From NCBI GenBank assembly GCA_028717865.1, contig JAQUMZ010000199.1, forward strand, positions 1 to 5,477: a stretch of 5,477 nt of DNA. The letters run 5' to 3'. The notes under the pieces are model-generated. The model was not told where the DNA came from. It saw nothing but the letters and a program-made list of their open reading frames with translations, and ran no database searches. Shown in pieces: positions 1 to 5,468 of this stretch (position 1 is its first letter; the number at the start of each line of letters is the position of its first letter). A program made the position numbers and the translations under genes. Source of the DNA: Elusimicrobiota bacterium (GTDB lineage: Bacteria > Elusimicrobiota > Elusimicrobia > UBA1565 > UBA9628).

Positions 1-1
1 A

Positions 2-1861
2 TATACTTACGAGACCCCCTCTTCCCCCTCCAATCCCACGCCTCAGCGCGTCGTCTCCGTCCCCAGCCAACCCGGCGCCGCGCCGCGCCCCGGCAGCCCC
101 GCGCCCAACCCGACACGCGACGACATCATCGCCAGATCCCAGGCCGGCGACATCGAAGGCGCCCGTCAAATTCTCGAACAAGCCCTCGCGGCCGACCCGA
201 ACAACCCCGAACTCCTCGGCCTGCGCGCCCTGACCGAAGAGCGCCAAGATACCAAGCTCACCTCCTCCCGCCTCAAGGACATCGTCAGCCCCTTCCTGGG
301 AGCCGCCCCCGACCCCGGCGCCCTGGCCGATGGAGAGAGCCCCGGCCAAACCCCGATTTCCGCCGCGGCGGCCATCCCCATCGGCCTCTCCGTGGGCCGC
401 GGGCCGCCCATCCCCCGCGAGCAAATAGCCGCCCCCCCCAGGGCCGACAAAAACTCCCCCGCCGTGCGCGCCGCCCTGGACGCCCTCAAGATAAAGGACT
501 ACTCCCGCGCCGAGGCCAGGCTGGCCGAGCACCTCGACGGCAACCCCGGCGACTGGTACGCCCGCAGCCTGCGCGCCCTGGCCCTGCGCCAGCAAGGACG
601 CTACCGCGAGGCCGCCCGGCAAGCCCAAACCGCCGTGCGGCTCAACCCCTTCGACCCCGAGGCGCATAAGATCACCGGCCTCATCTTCTCCGACCTGCGC
701 GACTACGAGGCCTCGGCCGAGGAATACGGCAAGGCCCAGTCCATCAACCCCGACGACGCCGCGGCCAGGGCCGGGCGCGGCAAAGCCTTCATGAACCTCG
801 GCCGCACGGAGGAGGGCCTCGACGACCTGCAGGCCGCGGCCAAACTCGACCCCTCCCTGGCTTATCTCTATGATGAGGCGGTCCGCAGCAAAAGTCCGGT
901 ATCCGGCCGCCGCGCCAGGTCGCACGCGGCCGCCCTGGTCGGCGCGGTCCTGGGCCTGGCCCTGCTCGTGGCCGCCCTGCAGCTTTGGACCTACAAGTCG
1001 GGCAAGACCGGCCTGTCGCGCCGGCCCGCCATGCGCCGGGCCGACCGCGGGGAGGCTCCCTGCGCGGGATATGAGATCGTGCGCCAGATCGGCGAGGGCG
1101 GCATGGGGACCGTATTCGAGGCCCTGGACACCGCCCTGCAAAGGCGCGTGGCGCTCAAGCGCCTGCGCGCCGAGATCGCCGCGGACGCCCGCGAGCGCAG
1201 GCGGTTCTTGAAGGAAGCCCGGACCGTGGCCTCGCTCAAGCACCCCCACATCATCGAGATCTACTCCGTCGTCGAACAGGGCGACGGGCTCTTCCTCGTC
1301 TTCGAGCTCCTGGAAGGCCGGACCCTCGACGAGGTCCTGCGCGAGCGCCGGGCGCTGACCCCGGCCGAGGCCCTGGCCCTGGCGCGGCCCGTGGCCCTGG
1401 CCCTCGACCACGCCCACGCCCAGGGCGTGATCCACCAGGACCTCAAGCCCGGCAACGTCATGGTCACGGCCAAGACGGTCAAGGTCATGGACTTCGGCAT
1501 CGCCCGGAGGGTGCTGGAAACCCTCTCGACCATCGGCGCCGCCGAGGTCGTCGGGACCCCGGCGTACATGGCCCCCGAGCAGGAGCAAGGCGCCTGCTCC
1601 CCCGCCTCGGACGTATACGCCCTGGGCGTCTGCCTCTACGAAATGCTCGGGGGCAAGCGGCCCTTCGACGGCGCCGGGTCGTACCTGCGCAAGATGCAGA
1701 GGCAGTACCAGCCCCTGCGCTCCATCTCGCCCGGGCTTTGCGCCGGCATCGAGGCCGTCGTGGACAAGGCCTTGGACCCGGCCCCGGAGAAAAGGCACGC
1801 CTCGGCCGCGCTTCTGGTGGCCGACCTCGAGCGCTGGCTCATGGCGGGCACGACCGTTTAA
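2..1861 (+). CDS. TPR-containing, membrane-anchored Ser/Thr protein kinase (5'-partial)
   Basis: Hanks-type protein kinase, transferring ATP phosphate to Ser/Thr. The frame is open from base 2 to the TAA at 1859-1861 (619 residues seen), so the gene starts left of the window; the GTG at 392 is internal. Residues are counted from base 2. Order: Pro/Ser-rich stretch 6-37; a degenerate TPR about 39-80; Pro/Ala-rich linker 100-150; about four TPRs at 155-286, with typical A/G/Y/P positions; one hydrophobic segment about 309-330 flanked by Arg/Lys; kinase domain 357-615. Kinase motifs seen: Gly-rich loop GEGGMGTV (364-371), VALK lysine 386, catalytic loop HQDLKPGN (478-485), DFG 497-499, GTPAYMAPEQ (518-527), and the SDVYALG helix-F Asp 537. 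All core catalytic residues are present, so it is probably active, although the HRD Arg is Gln. The kinase lies after the membrane segment, the reverse of PknB-like proteins. Substrate unknown. The kinase assignment is firm; topology is inferred. Confidence 0.95.
   Translation, partial: YTYETPSSPSNPTPQRVVSVPSQPGAAPRPGSPAPNPTRDDIIARSQAGDIEGARQILEQALAADPNNPELLGLRALTEERQDTKLTSSRLKDIVSPFLGAAPDPGALADGESPGQTPISAAAAIPIGLSVGRGPPIPREQIAAPPRADKNSPAVRAALDALKIKDYSRAEARLAEHLDGNPGDWYARSLRALALRQQGRYREAARQAQTAVRLNPFDPEAHKITGLIFSDLRDYEASAEEYGKAQSINPDDAAARAGRGKAFMNLGRTEEGLDDLQAAAKLDPSLAYLYDEAVRSKSPVSGRRARSHAAALVGAVLGLALLVAALQLWTYKSGKTGLSRRPAMRRADRGEAPCAGYEIVRQIGEGGMGTVFEALDTALQRRVALKRLRAEIAADARERRRFLKEARTVASLKHPHIIEIYSVVEQGDGLFLVFELLEGRTLDEVLRERRALTPAEALALARPVALALDHAHAQGVIHQDLKPGNVMVTAKTVKVMDFGIARRVLETLSTIGAAEVVGTPAYMAPEQEQGACSPASDVYALGVCLYEMLGGKRPFDGAGSYLRKMQRQYQPLRSISPGLCAGIEAVVDKALDPAPEKRHASAALLVADLERWLMAGTTV
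926..991 (+). other. single transmembrane segment of the kinase
   Basis: This codes for about 22 hydrophobic residues (Ala/Leu/Val/Gly-rich, ending near Gln-Leu-Trp) between the last TPR and the kinase domain. Basic residues lie on both sides: RRAR before, and several Arg/Lys after. The positive-inside rule therefore does not settle the orientation. If the kinase is cytoplasmic, the TPR part would be outside unless a further membrane segment or signal anchor lies in the missing N-terminus. Confidence 0.75.
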
Positions 1862-1954
1862 ACGCGGAACGACCCCACAAATTCAGCCGGACGCGCAGCG
1901 GAGCCAGGGCGCCTGAGCCTGTCATGTTGTAAGATTTACATCAAATGATGTAAA
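1862..1954. other. intergenic gap between kinase and MNT/HEPN operon
   Basis: This is a 93-base gap. Its first 60 bases hold no convincing rho-independent terminator, only a 4-bp CAGG/CCTG hairpin at 1905-1915 without a T-tract. The last 30 bases turn abruptly AT-rich and carry the palindrome and possible promoter listed separately. No gene is seen. Confidence 0.6.
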
Positions 1955-1956
1955 AT
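1927..1956 (+). promoter_or_regulatory. possible sigma70-type promoter of the MNT/HEPN operon
   Basis: A -35-like TTGTAA (1927-1932, 4/6 to TTGACA) is followed after 18 bases by a -10-like TAAAAT (1951-1956, 5/6 to TATAAT). Transcription would then begin near 1963, next to the second in-frame ATG at 1964, which would suggest a leaderless mRNA. It overlaps the palindrome completely, so a repressor there would block polymerase. This rests on motif matching only, in an AT-rich patch where such matches arise easily. Confidence 0.3.
1935..1954. promoter_or_regulatory. perfect inverted repeat, candidate operator
   Basis: Two perfect 9-base arms, TTTACATCA (1935-1943) and TGATGTAAA (1946-1954), are separated by AA. 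The repeat directly abuts the ATG at 1955 and sits in the only strongly AT-rich patch of the region. The first gene downstream encodes an N-terminal winged-helix domain, so autorepression by a dimer binding this site is the simplest reading. The symmetry is directly visible; the operator role is inferred. Confidence 0.55.
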
Positions 1957-2527
1957 GAACAACATGCGCAACATCTTCGGGTCGCGATTAAGGAGGAGGC
2001 TGCTCGCTTATTGCTTCGAACATGCCGGGGAAGCCTTCCACGTCCGCGGTCTGGCCGCGCGTCTCGACGAGGATCCCGGCAATCTTTCCAGGGAATTGGC
2101 GCGGCTGTCGCGGGACGGCCTTTTCAGCGCGGCCGTGATCGGCAGCATGAAGCGGTATTCACTCAACCGACAATATCCTCTTTTCGACCAGTTCCGGGAG
2201 ATTCTGACCCGAACCGAGGGAGCCGTGGGGCAGCTTCAGCGGCTTTGCGAGAGCAGCGCCGACATAGAGAGGGCCTTCATCCACGGATCGTTCGCGCGTC
2301 TGGAGCACGGCAGCCCCTCAGACATCGATGTCGTCCTGGTGGGCGAAGTCCCGAGCGGCCACTTCTTGAGGGAACTCGGCGGATTGGAGAAACGGCTCGG
2401 CAGGGAGATCAATTATACGTCGTATACCCCCGCGGAATTCGCTACGGAAAGGAAGAAGCGGGGCGGCTTCCTGGACCTCGTGCTGAAAGGCAAGATTGTC
2501 GTCTTGAAGGGGAATCCGCGTGGCTGA
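1955..2527 (+). CDS. winged-helix + MNT nucleotidyltransferase (type VII antitoxin-like)
   Basis: A 190-residue protein with two parts. Residues about 4-70 form a winged-helix DNA-binding domain, with FHVRGLAARL and a recognition-helix-like stretch NLSRELARLSRDGL. Residues about 85-185 form a minimal nucleotidyltransferase (polymerase-beta fold) with the nucleotide-binding GS at 111-112 and metal-binding D123-x-D125 in SPSDIDVVLVG; E151 in REINY could supply a third carboxylate. Proteins of this wHTH-MNT type are common next to HEPN genes. In the characterised MntA/HepT system the MNT protein transfers AMP to the HEPN toxin and so neutralises it. Its stop overlaps the start of the HEPN gene by 8 bases, so the two are probably translationally coupled. 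No Shine-Dalgarno precedes the ATG at 1955. The ATG at 1964 is an alternative start, and the family's usual N-terminus (R-x-[IL]-FGS) fits either. GC is lower than in the flanking genes, suggesting transfer. The fold is firm; the TA role is inferred. Confidence 0.88.
   Translation: MNNMRNIFGSRLRRRLLAYCFEHAGEAFHVRGLAARLDEDPGNLSRELARLSRDGLFSAAVIGSMKRYSLNRQYPLFDQFREILTRTEGAVGQLQRLCESSADIERAFIHGSFARLEHGSPSDIDVVLVGEVPSGHFLRELGGLEKRLGREINYTSYTPAEFATERKKRGGFLDLVLKGKIVVLKGNPRG
2507..2513 (+). promoter_or_regulatory. Shine-Dalgarno of the HEPN gene
   Basis: AAGGGGA lies six bases before the GTG at 2520, inside the end of the MNT gene. It is what selects this GTG as the HEPN start; the first downstream ATG codons would remove helices of the domain. 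Confidence 0.65.
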
Positions 2528-2990
2528 GAAATTGACCGCCAGATTGCTGGCCGAAGGGAAGCTGCGCAGGCAGAAAGCCGGGATCGGCCAAATCGAGGGG
2601 CTGCTGCGCCAAGCCATGCTCGACCTAAGCGAGGCGCGCAAGACTGCAGGCATCGCTGAACGCGCCACCTACATCATGGCGTATATGGCCATGCTCAAGG
2701 CGGGGCGAGCGCTGCTCCTGCTTCATGGATACGTGCCCGACGACGGCGCGCAGCATAGGACCGTGGTCGAGTTCGCGGCGGCCAAGCTCGGCTCGAAATG
2801 GGATGAAGTCACGATACGTTTCGAACGGATGCGGCGTAAGCGCAACGACATGACCTATGAACCCGGCGTCATGCTGTCCCGCTCGGAAGCTCTTCAAGCC
2901 TTCAATGATGCCGCCACGCTGGTCCGCGCAATTATCGATATCGCGAAAGCGGCGGATCCGCAGGTCCGCATCCCTTTCAAAATGTCCTGA
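2520..2990 (+). CDS. HEPN-domain protein, partner of the MNT protein
   Basis: A 156-residue, mostly alpha-helical protein starting at GTG and overlapping the MNT gene by 8 bases (GTGGCTGA). HEPN-family pattern seen: an amphipathic helix about 21-42, a helix with AERATYIMAYMAMLKAGRAL (47-66) typical of HEPN helix 2, then HGYVP and a conserved-looking QHRTVVEF (78-85), then the motif region RMRRKRNDMTYE (103-114), and a C-terminal helix about 120-144. Many HEPN proteins are RNases with an R-x(4-6)-H active site. Here the spacing R108-N-D-M-T-Y113 puts tyrosine where histidine is expected, so RNase activity is doubtful or the protein belongs to an RNxxxY subgroup. Genetic context (MNT gene immediately before, overlap, shared low GC) supports a toxin or effector role as in HepT. 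It could instead be a non-toxic substrate-binding partner of the nucleotidyltransferase. No symbol is assigned because the match is by fold pattern. Confidence 0.82.
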   Translation: MAEKLTARLLAEGKLRRQKAGIGQIEGLLRQAMLDLSEARKTAGIAERATYIMAYMAMLKAGRALLLLHGYVPDDGAQHRTVVEFAAAKLGSKWDEVTIRFERMRRKRNDMTYEPGVMLSRSEALQAFNDAATLVRAIIDIAKAADPQVRIPFKMS

Positions 2991-3006
2991 ACGCGCCGAA
3001 AGCGTT
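2990..3006. terminator. small hairpin at the convergent junction
   Basis: AACGC (2990-2994) and GCGTT (3002-3006) can pair around a 7-base loop, followed on the + strand by ATTAT. It lies in the 21-base gap between the HEPN stop and the cydB stop and could act in either direction. The stem is only 5 bp and there is no real T-run, so it is a weak candidate. Confidence 0.25.
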
Positions 3007-3011
3007 ATTAT

Positions 3012-3986
3012 CTAAAGCAGGTACGGCCGCTTGAAGACGTAGAACAAGGCCCCCAGCGCCGGCGCGAGCAGGGCCGACCCGCAGAGAAAGGCCCACAGGA
3101 CCGGCCGCAGAACCGAGACCGGCGCGGCGGCTTGGGCATAGGTCAGCTCCGGCGGGATCAGATATGGAAATTGCCCGGCCGCCCACCCCAGCAGGAGCAA
3201 CGACACCTCGGCCGCCGCCAGGAACCGGCCCAGGCGGAAGCGCCGCCGCCAGAAAGCGGCCAGCCCGCCCACGGCCGCGGCAGCCGCGGCGGCGCGCAAG
3301 GCCAGGGCCGGCGCCCCGCGCCCGGGCGCGGCCAGGGCGAGGCAAACCAGGGCCAGGAGCCCGGCCGCGGCGCCCGAAGCCAGGGTCCGACGGCGGAAGT
3401 CCTCCCGCAGGTCCGGCTCGTCCTGGACCTCGACGCACAAATACGCCGCGGCCAGGTACGCCAGGAGCGCCAAGGCGAGCAGACCCGCCGCGATCGGGAA
3501 GGGCGCCAGCCAGACCGTGAAGAATTCCGCGCCTTGAGGCGGCCGCGAGGCCCGCAGCCGGCCCGAGGCCAGAGCCCCCGCGCAGACGCCCAGCATGATG
3601 GGCGTGAACGTGCTCGCCAAGGCGAACAGGCGGCCCCAACGCCGGTTGGCCTCCAAGGAGGAGAAACCGTAGCCCCTGAACACGAAGGCCGCGCCGCGCA
3701 GGACGATGCCGGCCAAGGCCAGGGCCAAGGGCACGTGCAGCCAGATCGAGATCGCCGCGAAGGCCGCGGGAAAAGCGGTGAACGTCAGCACCAGCGCGGC
3801 GATAAGCCAGACGTGGTTGACCTCCCAGATCGGAGCCAGGGCCGCGCCCACGGCCCGGCGCTGGCGCTCGGCGCGCGGACCCGCGGCCAGCAAGTCCCAG
3901 ACCCCCGCGCCGAAGTCTGCGCCTCCGGTCAAGGCGTAGGCCGCCAGCGCGGCGAAGAGCAGGGCCGCGGCCAGGGCCTCAGGCAT
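3012..3986 (-). CDS. cydB: cytochrome bd-type quinol oxidase subunit II
   Basis: CydB, the haem-free membrane subunit that pairs with CydA in the bd-type terminal oxidase, which reduces O2 to water with electrons from quinol. A 324-residue protein, slightly shorter than the family's usual 330-380. Signatures seen: GGADFGAGVWDLL (21-33), PIWEVNHVWLI (52-62, classically P-x-W-E-x-N-H-V-W), FRGYGF (103-108), and the C-terminal GWAAGQFPYLIPP (267-279) before a final helix and a basic end. About eight or nine hydrophobic segments. The start at ATG 3986 is chosen because the family begins just before the first helix. A longer reading from 4037 adds 17 Cys/Arg-rich residues lying in cydA coding sequence. 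The ATG overlaps the cydA stop by 8 bases (ATGCCTGA), indicating coupled translation. There is no room for a cydX-like gene downstream before the HEPN gene. Identification is confident. Confidence 0.96.
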   Translation of the reverse strand: MPEALAAALLFAALAAYALTGGADFGAGVWDLLAAGPRAERQRRAVGAALAPIWEVNHVWLIAALVLTFTAFPAAFAAISIWLHVPLALALAGIVLRGAAFVFRGYGFSSLEANRRWGRLFALASTFTPIMLGVCAGALASGRLRASRPPQGAEFFTVWLAPFPIAAGLLALALLAYLAAAYLCVEVQDEPDLREDFRRRTLASGAAAGLLALVCLALAAPGRGAPALALRAAAAAAAVGGLAAFWRRRFRLGRFLAAAEVSLLLLGWAAGQFPYLIPPELTYAQAAAPVSVLRPVLWAFLCGSALLAPALGALFYVFKRPYLL

Positions 3987-5292
3987 GGGCCTCGGGCGCG
4001 CCGAGCACGTCGCGCCGAAGCACGACGAGCACCACAACGGACAGGAAGATGTATATCGCGCAAACGGCCGCGAAGGTGGCCCAGAGTCCCGGCATGGGCG
4101 TCACGGCCTCGGACACGCGCATGAACTCGTAGATGATCCACGGCTGGCGGCCGAGCTCGGTCACGGTCCAACCCGCCTGCAGGGCCAGGAAACCCAGGGG
4201 CGCGCACAGCGCCACCAGCTTCAGGAACCAGGGCTGGTCCGGCAGGCCTCGGCGGCGCCAGGCCAGGAAAGCCGCCAAGAGGGCCAGCGCCGCCATGGCC
4301 AGGCCGCAGGCCACCATGAGCTGGAAGGCCAGGTGCACGGCGGCCGCCGGGGGGCGGTCCGCCGGCGCGGCGGCTTTAAGCCCCTCCACCTCGGCGTCGA
4401 GGCTCCCGTAGGCGAGCAGGCTCAAGGCGCCGGGGATTTCCAGCGCCCAGCGGGTGGCCTCGGCTTTCTCGTCCGGCCAGCCTCCGACGCGCAGGGGGGC
4501 GCGGGCCTGCGTATTCCACTGCCCCTCCATGGCGGCCAGCTTCAGCGGCTGGCGGCGGGCGACGTCCACGGCGGAGAAATCCCCGCTCAACGGCTGCAGC
4601 AGGGCGGCGGCCCCCCCCACCCACAAGGCGATGGCCAGGGCGACGCGATGGAAAGCGGCGCCCGGGCGGCGCAGGAGCATGAAGGCGTGTATGCCGGCCA
4701 CGGCGAAGCCCACGGCCGCGAAGGCCGCCAGGGTCATGTGCAGGGTCTGCTCGGCCGAGGCCGCGTTCCACATCGCCGCGAAGGGCCTGACCCGGGCCAG
4801 GCGCCCCGCCTCCATGACAAAGCCCTCCGGCGCGTTCATCCAGGCGTTGGCGCAAACGACGAAGACCCCGGAGGTCGTCCCGGCCAGCCACACGCCCACG
4901 CCGCAGAGCCAGTGCGCCAGGGGCGGCACGCGCTCCCAGCCGTAGATATAGACGCCGAGGCAGATCGCCTCCAGGAAGAAGGCGAAGCCCTCCAGGGAAA
5001 AGGGCATGCCGATTATGGGGCCGGCGAAGGCCATGAAGGCCGGCCACAGCAGGCCCAGCTCGAAGGAAAGTACCGTCCCCGAAACCGCCCCCACGGCGAA
5101 GAGCGCGGCCGCGCCCCGGGACCAGCGCCGGGCCAGCTCCAGGGCCGCCGCGTCGCCTCGCCTGAGCCAGCGGCCCTCGGCCAAAACCATGAGCAGGGGC
5201 AAGGCGATGCCGGCGCAGGCGAAAAGAATGTGGAAATACAGCGACACCGCCATCTGCGCGCGCGCCGCGAACAAATCGCTCACGGCGGACAA
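3979..5292 (-). CDS. cydA: cytochrome bd-type quinol oxidase subunit I
   Basis: CydA, the haem-carrying subunit that oxidises quinol and reduces O2. A 437-residue protein with about nine membrane segments. By comparison with E. coli CydA, the visible ligands and channel residues are H21 (haem b595), E101 and E108 (SLEGFAFFLE), H185 (haem b558), M326 in AFQLMVACG (second b558 ligand), and GRQPW at 381-385. The quinol-site QPLKLAAMEGQW keeps the Lys (251) and Glu (256). The segment after it is short, so this is a short-Q-loop form of about 440 residues rather than the 520-residue E. coli type; such forms include cyanide-insensitive (CioA-like) enzymes, but sequence alone does not show which haem set is used. 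The start is uncertain: TTG at 5292 has AAGG five bases upstream; GTG at 5283 gives a family-like MSDLFAARAQM start but lacks its own Shine-Dalgarno. First gene of a cydAB operon. Confidence 0.96.
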   Translation of the reverse strand: MSAVSDLFAARAQMAVSLYFHILFACAGIALPLLMVLAEGRWLRRGDAAALELARRWSRGAAALFAVGAVSGTVLSFELGLLWPAFMAFAGPIIGMPFSLEGFAFFLEAICLGVYIYGWERVPPLAHWLCGVGVWLAGTTSGVFVVCANAWMNAPEGFVMEAGRLARVRPFAAMWNAASAEQTLHMTLAAFAAVGFAVAGIHAFMLLRRPGAAFHRVALAIALWVGGAAALLQPLSGDFSAVDVARRQPLKLAAMEGQWNTQARAPLRVGGWPDEKAEATRWALEIPGALSLLAYGSLDAEVEGLKAAAPADRPPAAAVHLAFQLMVACGLAMAALALLAAFLAWRRRGLPDQPWFLKLVALCAPLGFLALQAGWTVTELGRQPWIIYEFMRVSEAVTPMPGLWATFAAVCAIYIFLSVVVLVVLRRDVLGAPEAHA

Positions 5293-5322
5293 TCTAGCCT
5301 TATGGGGCCCGGCTGTCCAGCG

Positions 5323-5373
5323 TCAGCGAGTGTCGGGTGGGTGGCGCCGGCTACGGTACCACCCCGACGGCAC
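5323..5373 (-). CDS. possible 16-residue leader peptide upstream of cydA
   Basis: On the - strand, AGGAGGGG (5388-5381) is followed after seven bases by GTG (5373-5371) and a frame of 16 codons ending in TGA at 5325-5323. It would read MPSGWYRSRRHPPDTR. This is the best Shine-Dalgarno in the upstream region, better than that of cydA. The frame is the same as cydA, and no further stop lies between its TGA and the cydA start 30 bases on. The GTG and part of the Shine-Dalgarno lie in the 12-bp hairpin at 5372-5402. It may be a regulatory leader peptide or chance; no homology is recognised. Confidence 0.2.
   Translation of the reverse strand: MPSGWYRSRRHPPDTR
5332..5368. repeat. imperfect inverted repeat in the cydA leader
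   Basis: GTCGGGTGG (5332-5340) pairs with CCACCCCGAC (5359-5368) with one bulged base, enclosing 18 GC-rich bases. It lies immediately beside the 12-bp stem-loop, on the cydA-proximal side. Together they would make a structured leader RNA. Confidence 0.35.
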
Positions 5374-5402
5374 CGGATCGCCCCTCCTATGGGCGATCCG
5401 GT
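5372..5402. promoter_or_regulatory. 12-bp perfect stem-loop in the cydA leader
   Basis: ACCGGATCGCCC (5372-5383) and GGGCGATCCGGT (5391-5402) pair perfectly around a 7-base loop. On the - strand the loop reads ATAGGAG, a Shine-Dalgarno core. No T-run follows on either strand, so it is not a standard intrinsic terminator. It could be an RNA element hiding the leader-peptide start, or a protein-binding site. Confidence 0.5.
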
Positions 5403-5432
5403 TGCGCAGTCGCTTCGCTCCCGCGCTGGCTT

Positions 5433-5468
5433 AACGGCATGTGGTCAAAGCCGTTCGCGAGGTTCGCG
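5433..5468. repeat. two small adjacent hairpins near the window end
   Basis: AACGGC (5433-5438) pairs with GCCGTT (5450-5455) around 11 bases. Directly after it, CGCGA (5456-5460) pairs with TCGCG (5464-5468) around three bases. They add to the density of inverted repeats upstream of cydA; no function is recognised. Confidence 0.3.

Noticed and set aside
392..394. GTG as the start codon of the kinase gene.
   Set aside because: The same frame is open back to base 2 and encodes a TPR-like helix pair and proline-rich linker, with the same codon bias. No Shine-Dalgarno precedes the GTG.
1905..1915. CAGG-GCG-CCTG hairpin as terminator of the kinase gene.
   Set aside because: Only four base pairs and no following T-run. 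Such stems are common in GC-rich DNA.
2414..2426. TATACG-T-CGTATA inverted repeat inside the MNT gene.
   Set aside because: It lies within coding sequence for the conserved REINYTSYTP region. The arms are short and there is no reason to think it is more than chance.
3987..4037. 17-residue N-terminal extension of CydB.
   Set aside because: Cys/Arg-rich, unlike any CydB N-terminus, and deep within cydA coding sequence. ATG 3986 fits the family start and gives a short overlap.
3132..4124. Long + strand open frame (330 codons) opposite cydB and the end of cydA, plus other long antisense frames across the high-GC genes.
   Set aside because: Low-complexity Arg/Gly/Gln/Pro-rich translations typical of antisense frames in GC-rich DNA. 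The - strand cydA/cydB frames carry full family signatures.
5429..5435. GCTTAAC resembling an integron attC core (RYYYAAC).
   Set aside because: No matching GTTRRRY partner at attC spacing within the window and no cassette-like gene order. A 7-base degenerate match is expected by chance.
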